Shown here: positions 36,606 to 44,939 of the stretch, piece after piece
Layout of the letters: each line of letters opens with the position of its first letter
Numbering within the stretch: the first letter of the stretch is position 1
DNA from: Bacillota bacterium
GTDB taxonomy: Bacteria > Bacillota > Clostridia > Peptostreptococcales > Anaerovoracaceae
Length of the DNA stretch: 64,000 nt
Direction of reading: 5' to 3'
Assembly: GCA_030525285.1 (NCBI GenBank)
Contig: JAUNFA010000005.1
Coordinates: 44,838 to 108,837, forward strand
Position numbers and translations under genes: made by a program
Notes under the pieces: model-generated
Database searches by the model: none
What the model saw: only the letters and a program-made list of their open reading frames with translations
What the model was told of the DNA's origin: nothing

Positions 36606-37937
36606 GTGAGAGTAGCATTTCATACATTAGGGTGCAAGGTAAACCAATATGAAACTGATGCAATGAAACAGGATTTCAGAGAGAAGGGTCACGAAATTGT
36701 GGACGAGAAAGACATGGCGGACGTATATGTGATAAACACGTGTACTGTAACGGCAATGGCCGACAAGAAATCAAGACAATTTGTGCGCAGAATGAAGAAG
36801 CAGAATCCTGAAAGCGTAATTGTCGTTGCTGGATGCTATTCGCAGATTAATCCTGAGGATGTTGCTTCTGTAGAAGGGGTCGACATAGTAACGGGAACCT
36901 CAGAAAAGAACATGATTTGGGAATATGTTGCGAAATTTCTGGAAGATGGCATAAAGCAGGTGCATGTTAAAGGGTTTGAGGAACTCGACACCTATGAGGA
37001 CAGTGGATTCCTGACCGGCTCTGAAAACAGAACAAGGGCATATATAAAAATCCAGGAAGGATGCAATAGATTCTGCTCTTATTGTGTCATTCCGTATGCC
37101 AGAGGAAATATCAGAAGCAGGTCCCTTGAAAATATTCAGGAAGAGGCGCGAAGACTTATAGCTGAGGGATATAAAGAAATCGTGCTTACCGGAATAAATA
37201 CGGCTCTTTATGGTATGGAGGAAAGCAGAGATAAGGATGGGATTTATGGAGTTGAAAAAGCTATTGCTGCAATCAACCAGTTGGATGGAGACTTCAGAAT
37301 AAGGTTAAGTTCTCTTGAGCCTGCCGTGGTCAATGCAGAATATGTCAAGGGCCTGATGAAATACAGTAAACTGTGCCACCATGTTCACCTGAGCGCCCAG
37401 AGTGGAAGCGATAATGTGCTTGGGGCAATGAACAGACCATATAACCGCAGTGAATATATGGATATAGTTAAAGTTCTCAGAGAAGCTGACCCACTTTATG
37501 GAATATCCACAGATATAATAGTCGGATTTCCCGGCGAAAAGGATAAGGATTTCAGAGAAAGCTGTAGCCTGACAGAAGAGTGTGATTTTGTAAAAACTCA
37601 CGTATTCAAATATTCAAAGAGACCTTTTACTAAAGCTGCTGATATGGATGGTCACGTTTCACCTGATATAAAGAATCAGAGAAGCGAAATACTGCATGAA
37701 GCAGGCAAAAGAGCCGCAAAAGCATTCTTTGCAGGGAATACAGGAGTAACTGCAAGAGTTCTCATTGAAGAATTTGACAAAAATCTGGGCACAATGACAG
37801 GATATTCGGATAATTATATAAAAGTCTATTTGGATTGTGAAAGCCACGATATTTTTTCGGATTATGAGAATACTTTTGTTGATGTTGTGCTCACAGGAGC
37901 ATATGGCGACGGAATGAAGGGCGAGATTCATGAATAA
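36606..37937 (+). CDS. mtaB: tRNA (t6A37) methylthiotransferase MtaB
   Basis: 443 residues, radical SAM methylthiotransferase that makes ms2t6A37. N-terminal cluster cysteines in HTLGCKVNQYETDAM, NTCTVTAMADKKSRQ and AGCYSQ; radical SAM motif EGCNRFCSYCVIPYARG; C-terminal TRAM-like domain. GTG at 36606 is preferred because GAGGAG at 36593-36598 sits 7 bases before it and the family N-terminus then fits; the in-frame ATG at 36573 would add 11 residues and has a poorly spaced site. Overlaps ylmH by 8 bases. Confidence 0.94.
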   Translation: MRVAFHTLGCKVNQYETDAMKQDFREKGHEIVDEKDMADVYVINTCTVTAMADKKSRQFVRRMKKQNPESVIVVAGCYSQINPEDVASVEGVDIVTGTSEKNMIWEYVAKFLEDGIKQVHVKGFEELDTYEDSGFLTGSENRTRAYIKIQEGCNRFCSYCVIPYARGNIRSRSLENIQEEARRLIAEGYKEIVLTGINTALYGMEESRDKDGIYGVEKAIAAINQLDGDFRIRLSSLEPAVVNAEYVKGLMKYSKLCHHVHLSAQSGSDNVLGAMNRPYNRSEYMDIVKVLREADPLYGISTDIIVGFPGEKDKDFRESCSLTEECDFVKTHVFKYSKRPFTKAADMDGHVSPDIKNQRSEILHEAGKRAAKAFFAGNTGVTARVLIEEFDKNLGTMTGYSDNYIKVYLDCESHDIFSDYENTFVDVVLTGAYGDGMKGEIHE

Positions 37938-38706
37938 CAGTAGTGGGGTAAAAGAAGAACAGATGCTCCTGGCCTCCGTAGAGGATAAATTCAGACGTGC
38001 ATCAGAAAATTACATGATGACATCAACAGGATTTCTTAACATGCACCAGAGAACGCTTGTAACTGAATTGTGGAAAAAGATAGGAAGAGGTCAAGGTGAA
38101 ATCCGCCTGGAATTTGTGGGAGGATACGAGGACGCAGAAAGAACAGTGGCATGTTTCGTTCCTGACTATGAAGAAAATCCGGAGGCACCGATTTGCGTAA
38201 TAAGAGTTAATCCGCCGTCAGGAGGAAGGGCGCTTACCCACAGAGATTATTTGGGTTCTCTGACAGGGCTAGGATTGAAGCGTGATGTAATCGGAGATAT
38301 TCTGGTTGATGAAGATTCAGCCGACATTGTAGTTTTAAATGAAATCAGCGATTTCATTATCATGAATTACAGTAAAGCGGGAAGAACCAGTTTCCATGTG
38401 GAACTTAAGGATATTGAAGAGATTAAAATACCCGAATTAAGAACGAAAGAAATAAAAGATACTGTCGCTTCATTAAGGGTGGACAGCGTTGTATCTTCGG
38501 CCTTCGGTATGTCGAGAAGCAATGCGGCAGAAGCTGTACGAAAAGGTCTTGTATATGTGAATAGCATGCAGATTTTGAAAACAGACATGCAGGTTAATGA
38601 AGATGACAGAATAGTTCTGAGAGGTAAAGGTAAGGCCTGCCTCAAGGAGGTCGGATCTCAGACTCGTAAGGGAAGAATATTCATTCTTATTGAGCGGTAT
38701 ATTTAG
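37930..38706 (+). CDS. ylmH: YlmH-type RNA-binding protein with C-terminal S4 domain
   Basis: 258 residues. An N-terminal YlmH domain (FLNMHQRTLVTELWKK; FVGGYEDAERTVACFVPDY; LTHRDYLGSLTGLGLKRDVIGDI) is followed by an S4 RNA-binding domain (LRVDSVVSSAFGMSRSNAAEAVRKGLVYVN). In Bacillus it sits by divIVA in the division cluster; here it overlaps mtaB, an unusual place. B. subtilis YlmH has been tied to ribosome-associated quality control with RqcH, a role also held by RqcP, encoded at 61.3 kb. Confidence 0.9.
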   Translation: MNNSSGVKEEQMLLASVEDKFRRASENYMMTSTGFLNMHQRTLVTELWKKIGRGQGEIRLEFVGGYEDAERTVACFVPDYEENPEAPICVIRVNPPSGGRALTHRDYLGSLTGLGLKRDVIGDILVDEDSADIVVLNEISDFIIMNYSKAGRTSFHVELKDIEEIKIPELRTKEIKDTVASLRVDSVVSSAFGMSRSNAAEAVRKGLVYVNSMQILKTDMQVNEDDRIVLRGKGKACLKEVGSQTRKGRIFILIERYI

Positions 38707-38711
38707 GGCTT

Positions 38712-38740
38712 TTGACATGAGAACATTAAGCGTATATAAT
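38712..38740 (+). promoter_or_regulatory. Consensus sigma-A promoter of the HIT gene
   Basis: TTGACA (38712-38717), 17-base spacer, TATAAT (38735-38740): a full match to the housekeeping promoter consensus, the best in the window. Confidence 0.85.
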
Positions 38741-38773
38741 TGAAGTAATCCACAATGAAGGGGGGGTGAAAAG

Positions 38774-39115
38774 GTGAGCGATTGTTTATTCTGCAAAATT
38801 GTGGAAGGTGAAATTCCATCAGATAAGGTGTATGAGGATGACAGAATTCTGGCGTTCAGAGATCTTGAGCCGCAGGCACCGGTACATGTGCTGATTATTC
38901 CGAAGAAACACATTGCATCTCTTGACGATGTTAATGAAGAGGATAGTGAGATTCTGGGATATATAATGTGTAAGGTCAAGGATATTGCAGCTGATCTGGG
39001 CCTCGAAAACGGGTACAGACTTGTTAACAACTGCGGCGAAGACGGACTGCAGACTGTAAAGCACATACATTTCCATCTTCTTGGCAAGAGAAAGATGATA
39101 TGGCCTCCGGGTTGA
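38774..39115 (+). CDS. HIT family protein (HinT-like nucleotide hydrolase)
   Basis: 113 residues. Zinc motif CLFCKIVEGEIPSDKVYEDD at the start and catalytic HIHFHLLG (HxHxHxx) near the end identify the Hint branch, which cleaves adenosine phosphoramidates. GTG start at 38774 after a GGGGGGTGAAAAG stretch; no ATG fits the family N-terminus. Transcribed from a consensus promoter. Confidence 0.93.
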   Translation: MSDCLFCKIVEGEIPSDKVYEDDRILAFRDLEPQAPVHVLIIPKKHIASLDDVNEEDSEILGYIMCKVKDIAADLGLENGYRLVNNCGEDGLQTVKHIHFHLLGKRKMIWPPG

Positions 39116-39155
39116 TGAATCGGTTTGGAAAGCCTTTAATGCCACCAAAAACTTC

Positions 39156-39184
39156 TTGCAATGACGTTTTGCTGATAGTATAAT
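39156..39184 (+). promoter_or_regulatory. Predicted rpsU promoter
   Basis: TTGCAA at 39156-39161, 17-base spacer, TATAAT at 39179-39184. Expected start ~39191, at the TTGTATACAA palindrome. Confidence 0.7.
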
Positions 39185-39191
39185 AAAAATG

Positions 39192-39201
39192 TTGTATACA
39201 A
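39192..39201. promoter_or_regulatory. Palindrome TTGTATACAA at the rpsU start site (possible operator)
   Basis: A 10-base perfect palindrome that would lie at +1 of the predicted rpsU promoter. The identical palindrome lies at 47141-47150 between the -35 and -10 of the CYTH gene promoter. Such positions suit a repressor; the regulator is unknown. Confidence 0.35.
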
Positions 39202-39252
39202 GCCGTTTTATGGTTTACATGATTTTTGACAAGTCAGGAGGTGAAACGGGGA

Positions 39253-39432
39253 ATGGCACAAGTTATAGTTAGAGAAAACGAAAGCTTAGAAAGTGCTCTT
39301 AAGAGATTCAAGAGATCATGCGCTAGAGATGGTGTTATGTCAGAACTTAGAAAGAGAGAGCATTATGAGAAGCCAAGCGTAAAGAGAAAGAAGAAGTCTG
39401 AAGCTGCTAGAAAAAAGGCTAGAAAGTACTAA
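39253..39432 (+). CDS. rpsU: 30S ribosomal protein S21
   Basis: 59 residues: [23 protein letters not shown] followed by a lysine/arginine-rich tail, typical of S21. AGGAGGTG at 39236-39243 precedes the ATG at 39253; an in-frame GTG at 39241 lies inside this site and is rejected. Followed 27 bases later by yqeY, a common Firmicute pairing. Confidence 0.97.
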   Translation: MAQVIVRENESLESALKRFKRSCARDGVMSELRKREHYEKPSVKRKKKSEAARKKARKY

Positions 39433-39459
39433 GCTTATTTTGGACGAGAGGTGTTTGAA

Positions 39460-39912
39460 TTGACCTTAAAAGAAAAATTGAATGCTGATTTTAAGGACGC
39501 AATGAAGAACAGGCAGACCGTCAGAAAAGAGACTATTAACTTCCTCAGAGCTGCCATCAAGCAGTACGAAGTGGATAACCGCGAAGAACTGGACGATGCA
39601 GGAATTGCAGCAATTGTTGCCAAACAAATTAAAATGCGCAAGGATGCATTGGCAGATTTTGAGAAAGCAGGTCGTGATGATCTGGTAGAGAGCAATAATG
39701 CTGAAATTGCAGTCCTTAATGAATATATGCCAAGGCAGTTGACTGCCGAAGAAATCGCAGCGCTTGTCAGCGAGACTGCTGCTGATGCCGGAATTGAGGC
39801 AGGAAGCGGCAAGTCATCAATGGGTAAGCTCATGGGAATGGTAATGCCTAAGGTAAAGGGTGTTGCCGATGGCAATGATGTTAAGAAAGCTGTTATGGCT
39901 TTCTTGGATTAG
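39460..39912 (+). CDS. yqeY: YqeY/GatB-like domain protein
   Basis: 150 residues. LKEKLNADFKDAMKNRQ..., NFLRAAIKQYEVDNR and NEYMPRQLTAEEI are typical of the YqeY family, related to the tail of GatB and thought to bind tRNA or help Glu/Gln-tRNA editing. The TTG at 39460 with GAGAGGTG just upstream gives the standard N-terminus; the in-frame GTG at 39451 overlaps that site. Co-transcribed with rpsU and closed by a terminator. Confidence 0.9.
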   Translation: MTLKEKLNADFKDAMKNRQTVRKETINFLRAAIKQYEVDNREELDDAGIAAIVAKQIKMRKDALADFEKAGRDDLVESNNAEIAVLNEYMPRQLTAEEIAALVSETAADAGIEAGSGKSSMGKLMGMVMPKVKGVADGNDVKKAVMAFLD

Positions 39913-39930
39913 CAATTTAATATGAAAGAG

Positions 39931-39969
39931 AACGATGTCAGTCTATATATTGGGTGACATCGTTTTTTT
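39931..39969 (+). terminator. Terminator of rpsU-yqeY
   Basis: 10-bp perfect stem AACGATGTCA (39931-39940) / TGACATCGTT (39955-39964) with a 14-base loop and a run of seven T from 39963. Confidence 0.9.
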
Positions 39970-40146
39970 ATTGCTTTTCGCAATAAAAATTGAAATGCAG
40001 TCATTATATATGTAGTTGAATTAGTTCATTTAGTATTGCGTCATATTTAAGGAAATGATAAAATTGGTAAGAAAGTAGGAAATTCTATTTATCAGTATTT
40101 CGTTGAAGTGGTAAATTCTATTTGGGGAAGCGAGCGATTCTTACTA

Positions 40147-40362
40147 ATGAAGATGATAACCGAATTGAGACAGAAATCTCAGATAACGATTCCTAAGGGA
40201 ATCGTTACTAAGTTGTCCCTGCAGGAAGGCGATAAACTCGAGATTTATGAAGAGAACGGCGTTATTCATATCGTTCCTGTTGACGTATATCCGGTAGGAT
40301 ATATTGAAGGTCTTAAAAACGAAATAAAGCGCTTGAGAAAGGAAACAGGAACGGATAAATGA
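40147..40362 (+). CDS. AbrB/SpoVT-type DNA-binding domain protein
   Basis: 71 residues. The N-terminal swapped-hairpin AbrB domain (ITELRQKSQITIPKGIVTKLSLQEGDKLEIYEENGVIHIVPV) is clear; the tail is a short helical, charged stretch. This form resembles chromosomal transition regulators or antitoxin-type AbrB. ATG at 40147 is chosen; the ribosome binding site is weak and a GTG at 40108 is also open. Its stop overlaps the next gene by ATGA, so it is probably translationally coupled to a secreted cell-wall protein. No PIN-type toxin is beside it. Confidence 0.85.
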   Translation: MKMITELRQKSQITIPKGIVTKLSLQEGDKLEIYEENGVIHIVPVDVYPVGYIEGLKNEIKRLRKETGTDK

Positions 40363-41846
40363 TTAAGAAAAAGGTAATAGCGGCAGTATTGTGCCTGATT
40401 ATGACACTTACTGTTTTTGCGCCACAAATCACAGAACGGTCATATGCGGCGAATTTTACAATAAGAACGTCATTACCATCATATACTTCGACCATAGGTA
40501 AGAAGTATTATTATACTAATGACAATATTTATTATAAGTGCAATTACGGTCCGACTCTTAAATACTTCGCCAAAAAAGGCGGATATGTAAGGGGCAACTG
40601 CACTTGGTATGCATATGGCAGAGCAAGTGAACTCCTTGGAAAACCTTTAGATCAGAGGTTTTGCAGAAATGCATCCATGTGGTATTCGATAAACAAAAAG
40701 GGTAAAATTTATCCTTATGGAAATAAGCCTAAGGTGGGAGCAATCGCTTGCTACAGTAACCATGTTGCGGTAGTTGAAAAGATTGTAAATGGAAAGGTTT
40801 ATGTTTCGGAATCAGGATGGAGAGTAGGCCCGAAGAAACCAACGTCTGCATCACAAATATATTTTCATTATGGGACTCCTTGGTACAGCAATGCGAGGTA
40901 TATTTATATTCTTGACGGTAAGGATATCGGGTCAACGTCAGAAACAGATGAAACAAAGGATGTAAGCTACAAGGTAAAAATTACGGCGAACTCTCTCAAT
41001 ATGAGAACCGGTCCGGGTACGGAATATTCCAGCAAGGGATATGTGAAAAAGGGAACATATAGTGTATTCAAAGAATGCAACGGATGGGGATATCTGAACA
41101 CAGGTTGCTGGGTAAGCCTTAAATATACGACAAAGATTGAAAATTCGTCTTCATCGTCTTCGTCATCATCCTCATCATCATCTTCATCTTCTTCTGCATG
41201 GAAGAATTACAAGGTGAAAATTACGGTTAAGGACCTGCATATGAGAAAGGGTCCGGGAACATCGTATAAGACTGCTGGATACGTGAAGCCGGGAACTTAT
41301 GTGATAACGTCAGAGAAGAATGGATGGGGCAAACTGAGCACAAACGGTTACTGGGTTAAGTTGAGCTACACCAAGAAGGTGAACGAAACAACATCTTCAT
41401 CGACAAGTAAACCTTCGACAAAACCGTCAACGGGAACATCATCTTCATCATCTTCTTCAAGTACTAATTCAGTATCAAAATCGAAGATGAATGTTAAAGT
41501 GACTGCCTCAGGTGTTACTATGAGGACAGGTGCAGGAAGTAAATACAAGTCAAAGGGTAAGGTGAAAAAAGGCAAGATTTACTCAATTAAGGCTGTTAAG
41601 AACGGATGGGGACAGTTAAGTTCCAACGGTTACTGGATATCGCTTAAAAAAACAAGCCTTTCGGGAAAAACCAAAGTAAAAATCAGTGCAAGGGATTTGA
41701 ATATGAGAGCGGGTGCAGGTATTAAATACAAGTCCAAAGGGCATGCCAAGAAAGGTTCATATACTCTTAAGGCTATCAAGAACGGATGGGGTCAGTTAAG
41801 TTCCAACGGTTACTGGGTGAACCTTAAATACATCAAACTTGTTTAA
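40359..41846 (+). CDS. Secreted CHAP-domain amidase with four bacterial SH3 repeats
   Basis: 495 residues. Signal peptide ~1-30 ending in SYA. CHAP domain ~60-185 with RGNCTWYAYG (catalytic Cys81) and the catalytic histidine in SNHVAVVEKI (His135), implying an amidase or endopeptidase on peptidoglycan. Four SH3b repeats follow at about residues 204-261, 284-343, 377-434 and 438-495, each with an LNMR/MRxGxG core and NGW-G-L...W-L ending. Linkers are serine-rich, including 17 serines in a row (263-279). Starts inside the AbrB-like gene and ends before a terminator. Likely role: cell separation or remodelling; not a prophage lysin, as no phage genes are near. Confidence 0.92.
   Translation: MIKKKVIAAVLCLIMTLTVFAPQITERSYAANFTIRTSLPSYTSTIGKKYYYTNDNIYYKCNYGPTLKYFAKKGGYVRGNCTWYAYGRASELLGKPLDQRFCRNASMWYSINKKGKIYPYGNKPKVGAIACYSNHVAVVEKIVNGKVYVSESGWRVGPKKPTSASQIYFHYGTPWYSNARYIYILDGKDIGSTSETDETKDVSYKVKITANSLNMRTGPGTEYSSKGYVKKGTYSVFKECNGWGYLNTGCWVSLKYTTKIENSSSSSSSSSSSSSSSSSAWKNYKVKITVKDLHMRKGPGTSYKTAGYVKPGTYVITSEKNGWGKLSTNGYWVKLSYTKKVNETTSSSTSKPSTKPSTGTSSSSSSSSTNSVSKSKMNVKVTASGVTMRTGAGSKYKSKGKVKKGKIYSIKAVKNGWGQLSSNGYWISLKKTSLSGKTKVKISARDLNMRAGAGIKYKSKGHAKKGSYTLKAIKNGWGQLSSNGYWVNLKYIKLV
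41145..41195 (+). repeat. Serine-codon tract in the CHAP/SH3 gene
   Basis: 51 bases of TCN codons encoding 17 consecutive serines between SH3 repeats 1 and 2. The mix of TCT, TCA, TCC and TCG makes it an imperfect trinucleotide repeat. A second, shorter serine/threonine-rich linker lies at about 41395-41480. Confidence 0.95.
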
Positions 41847-41860
41847 TCTAAAATATAATA

Positions 41861-41869
41861 TGATATAAT
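41861..41869 (+). promoter_or_regulatory. Possible extended -10 promoter of ygiQ
   Basis: TGATATAAT (TGn + perfect TATAAT). A TTGTTT at 41839 is a poor -35 (19-base spacing). A transcript from here would start around 41876, inside the 5' arm of the terminator hairpin at 41872. Confidence 0.45.
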
Positions 41870-41871
41870 TA

Positions 41872-41908
41872 CAATGGTCTGTATTATGCAGACCATTGAA
41901 TATTTTTT
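41872..41908 (+). terminator. Terminator of the CHAP/SH3 gene
   Basis: 10-bp perfect stem CAATGGTCTG (41872-41881) / CAGACCATTG (41889-41898), 7-base loop, then TATTTTTTG. It ends 18 bases before the ygiQ ATG. Confidence 0.85.
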
Positions 41909-41925
41909 GATAATGAGGGGGCGGA

Positions 41926-43713
41926 ATGTTTCTTCCAATTAACAATAATGAAATGAAAGAGAGAGGATGGAATCAAGTTGATTTTGTCCTTGTTACCGGG
42001 GATGCTTATGTAGATCATCCGTCCTTCGGTACGTCCATAATCAGCAGGGTCCTCGAATCTTTTGGATACAAGATAGGAATACTGTCACAACCAGACTGGT
42101 CGAATGTAGATGCCTTTAAGGAATTCGGCAGACCGAGACTGGGATTTCTTGTGAACAGTGGCAATGTGGATTCTATGGTCAATCATTACTCCGTTTTCAA
42201 ACATAGGAGAAAAAATGATTACTATTCGCCGGGGGGAAAAGCCGGCAGAAGACCAGACCGGGCTGTGATTGTGTACAGTAACCGAATCAGAGAAGCATAC
42301 AAGGATGTTCCTATCATAATAGGGGGGCTTGAGGCGAGTTTGAGGCGTTTTGGTCATTATGACTATTGGGATAACAAGGTCAGAAGGTCAATACTTATGG
42401 ACTCAAGAGCCGACATTTTGATTTACGGAATGGGTGAAAAAGCTTCGGTTGAAATTGCAGAAGCATTAGACTCGGGTATTGAAGCACATGATATAAGCTG
42501 GATAAGAGGCACCTGTGTAAGGATTAAAAACTCGGGGCTTTATGAGGAACCGGACGATATTCTGTTGCCAGCTTTTGAAGATATATGTAAATCAAAGGAA
42601 GCTTACTGTCATAGTTTTGCGAAACAATACAGAAGCAATGATCCCATTGTGGGAAGACGAATTATTGAAAGCTATCCCGGAGGTATGAATGTTGTGCAGA
42701 ATCCGCCACAGCCACCACTTGAGAGAGACGAACTGGACAGGGTATATAGCCTTCCTTACATGCGGGACTATCATCCTTCATATGAAAGGGATGGCGGTGT
42801 TCCGGCGATTAAAGAAGTTAAGTTCAGCATAACTTCCAACAGGGGTTGCTTCGGAGGATGCTCCTTCTGTGCCATCACATATCATCAGGGGAGAGAGGTC
42901 AGAAGCAGAAGCCTTGAATCGATTGTGAACGAGGCTAAAATCATTTCACAGCTGCCTGATTTCAAAGGGTACATTCATGATGTAGGCGGACCTACGGCAA
43001 ATTTCAGAAATCCATCGTGCAGCAAACAGCTGGAGCATGGAATGTGTCAAAAGAAGGATTGTCTGTATCCGAAGCCCTGCAATCAGCTACAAGTGGATCA
43101 CAGTGATTATATCAGGGTTCTTGACGCAGTAAGGTCATTGCCGGGAATAAAGAAAGTGTTTATCAGATCAGGTATCAGATTTGATTATATGATGGCCGAT
43201 AAGGACAAATCGTTTATGGAACGGCTGTGCAAATACCATGTGAGCGGAATTCTCAAGGTGGCACCGGAGCACGTATCTCCTCAAGTGTTGTCCAAAATGC
43301 ACAAACCATCGATTGAAGTCTTTGATAAATTCTGCAAAAGATATGAAAATACAAACAGAAAGCTAAGAAAAGAACAGTATATGGTACCTTATTTTATTTC
43401 GTCACATCCGGGGAGCACTCTTGATGATGCTATAGATCTGGCACTGTATCTTAAAAAAACCGGCTTCGTTCCGGATCAAGTTCAGGACTTTTATCCGACA
43501 CCGGGAACTTTGTCAACATGTATGTACTATGCAGAGATGGACCCGTTCACCATGGAGCATATTTATGTTGCCAAGGATCTTGAAGAGAAGAAAATGCAGC
43601 GTGCGCTTATGCATTTTAACAAAAAAGAAAATAGAAACACAGTAATCAAAGCGCTCAACAAGGCTGGGCGCAAGGATTTGATCCCTGTGTTGTTAGGACG
43701 CAGAAATGGATGA
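41926..43713 (+). CDS. ygiQ: YgiQ family radical SAM protein (UPF0313)
   Basis: 595 residues. N-terminal cobalamin-binding-like region (FVLVTGDAYVDHPSFGTSIISRVLE; IIGGLEASLRRFGHYDYWD), then the radical SAM cluster motif CFGGCSFC with C308, C312 and C315, followed by EVRSRSLESI. The C-terminal part (~340-595) is typical of the family (GHMC-like extra cysteines in CSKQLEHGMCQKKDC, PGTLSTCMYY). Reaction unknown in all species. GAGGGGG precedes the ATG. The DNA methyltransferase gene starts 8 bases before its stop. Confidence 0.94.
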   Translation: MFLPINNNEMKERGWNQVDFVLVTGDAYVDHPSFGTSIISRVLESFGYKIGILSQPDWSNVDAFKEFGRPRLGFLVNSGNVDSMVNHYSVFKHRRKNDYYSPGGKAGRRPDRAVIVYSNRIREAYKDVPIIIGGLEASLRRFGHYDYWDNKVRRSILMDSRADILIYGMGEKASVEIAEALDSGIEAHDISWIRGTCVRIKNSGLYEEPDDILLPAFEDICKSKEAYCHSFAKQYRSNDPIVGRRIIESYPGGMNVVQNPPQPPLERDELDRVYSLPYMRDYHPSYERDGGVPAIKEVKFSITSNRGCFGGCSFCAITYHQGREVRSRSLESIVNEAKIISQLPDFKGYIHDVGGPTANFRNPSCSKQLEHGMCQKKDCLYPKPCNQLQVDHSDYIRVLDAVRSLPGIKKVFIRSGIRFDYMMADKDKSFMERLCKYHVSGILKVAPEHVSPQVLSKMHKPSIEVFDKFCKRYENTNRKLRKEQYMVPYFISSHPGSTLDDAIDLALYLKKTGFVPDQVQDFYPTPGTLSTCMYYAEMDPFTMEHIYVAKDLEEKKMQRALMHFNKKENRNTVIKALNKAGRKDLIPVLLGRRNG

Positions 43714-44893
43714 GTTAAGACAGATTACAAATGCATATTACAGGGCGGTTGAAGAATACGAGAACATAATGAAAGACACGAAAGCCAATAACTTTAAAAA
43801 AGTTGATGAATTCGGAAAAGGTGTCAGCAGAATTGCTCTCGGTGACAATTTGAATTACATGAAACACCTTATTATAAATGAAAACATGGAGAGAAAAATT
43901 CAGTTGGTATATATAGATCCGCCATTTTTTGCACGAGAAAAATTCATGTCTTCTATTCGCCTAAAGTCCGAAAAACTGGGAGAATCGCCGGTAATAAAAA
44001 TCGGAGCTTATGACGATAATACAGGAAGAAGTCTTGAAGAATATCTTGAAGAACTGTGTCTGAGACTTATGATGATTAGAGAACTTCTTGCAGATACTGG
44101 ACTGATATGGCTCCATCTTGACAGAAGAGTGACACATTATGCCAAAATTCTCATGGACATGATTTACGGTTCGGAAAACTTCATAAATGAAATAATCTGG
44201 ACTTACAAATCAGGTGGTGCCGGCAAAGGATGTTTTGCAAAAAAGCATGACAATATACTGGCTTATGCTAAGGGCAGAAAGTACAAATTCAATACTCTCA
44301 GGGAAAAATCCTATAACAGGGGAATGAAACCGTATAGATTTAAAGGCGTCGAAGAGTTTGAAGATGAAAACGGCTGGTATACTATGGTTAACATGAAGGA
44401 CGTGTGGAACATTGATATGGTGGGAAGAACCTCATCAGAAAGACAGGGATATGCCACACAGAAACCTGAGAAACTTATGGAACGAATCATTAATTCATGC
44501 TCAGATAAAGGCGATATATGTGCTGATTTTTACAGTGGGTCAGGTGCATTTCCTGCAGTGTGTGACCGAAGCGGGAGAAAGTGGATTTCGTGTGACAGCA
44601 ATCCAGGTGCATTGACAACACAGATTGGGAGAATGGCCGAAAGTGACGGAGGATTTACCGTTGTAGCGGAAAATGAGTGGCCTGAAGGAGAGGTTGTAGT
44701 TAAAAATGATGAGCTTACAGATTACAGTGCGCCGATTGATAATGTAATGAGCTCGAAGGGTGATACACTTGCTGAATACATGAAAGAAGATGGACGCTGT
44801 TTCATAAAGTTTCATCGAACTCTAAAGGATGAAAATGGAAATTACATTGCAGGATATGATATACTTGGCAACAGGTTTAAAAAATATTTTTAG
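43706..44893 (+). CDS. Orphan site-specific DNA methyltransferase (N6-adenine/N4-cytosine type)
   Basis: 395 residues. Catalytic motif IV DPPF at residues 71-74 precedes the SAM-binding motif I FYSGSG (~275-280), the beta-class order. ATQKPEKLMERIINSC before motif I is typical of N6_N4_Mtase proteins. The region between (GAYDDNTGRSLEE..., DENGWYTMVNMKDVW) likely holds target recognition. No restriction endonuclease, specificity subunit or phage gene is nearby. Overlap of 8 bases with ygiQ suggests coupled translation. Target sequence and role (genome marking or, less likely, RNA) are unknown. Confidence 0.87.
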   Translation: MDELRQITNAYYRAVEEYENIMKDTKANNFKKVDEFGKGVSRIALGDNLNYMKHLIINENMERKIQLVYIDPPFFAREKFMSSIRLKSEKLGESPVIKIGAYDDNTGRSLEEYLEELCLRLMMIRELLADTGLIWLHLDRRVTHYAKILMDMIYGSENFINEIIWTYKSGGAGKGCFAKKHDNILAYAKGRKYKFNTLREKSYNRGMKPYRFKGVEEFEDENGWYTMVNMKDVWNIDMVGRTSSERQGYATQKPEKLMERIINSCSDKGDICADFYSGSGAFPAVCDRSGRKWISCDSNPGALTTQIGRMAESDGGFTVVAENEWPEGEVVVKNDELTDYSAPIDNVMSSKGDTLAEYMKEDGRCFIKFHRTLKDENGNYIAGYDILGNRFKKYF

Positions 44894-44939
44894 TTACAAC
44901 ATTAGAAGACAATAGTCGTAGTAGACGGAAGGAATATCA

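Noticed and set aside
40147..40362. AbrB-like protein as a toxin-antitoxin antitoxin
   Set aside because: The downstream partner is a large secreted enzyme; no PIN, RelE or MazF-type protein is adjacent.
40359..41846. CHAP/SH3 gene as a prophage endolysin
   Set aside because: It has a signal peptide and four SH3 repeats and no holin, portal or tail genes nearby; a chromosomal wall hydrolase fits better.
43706..44893. DNA methyltransferase as half of a restriction-modification or phage-defence island
   Set aside because: Both flanks are housekeeping genes with tight overlaps and no nuclease, helicase or mobile element is seen.
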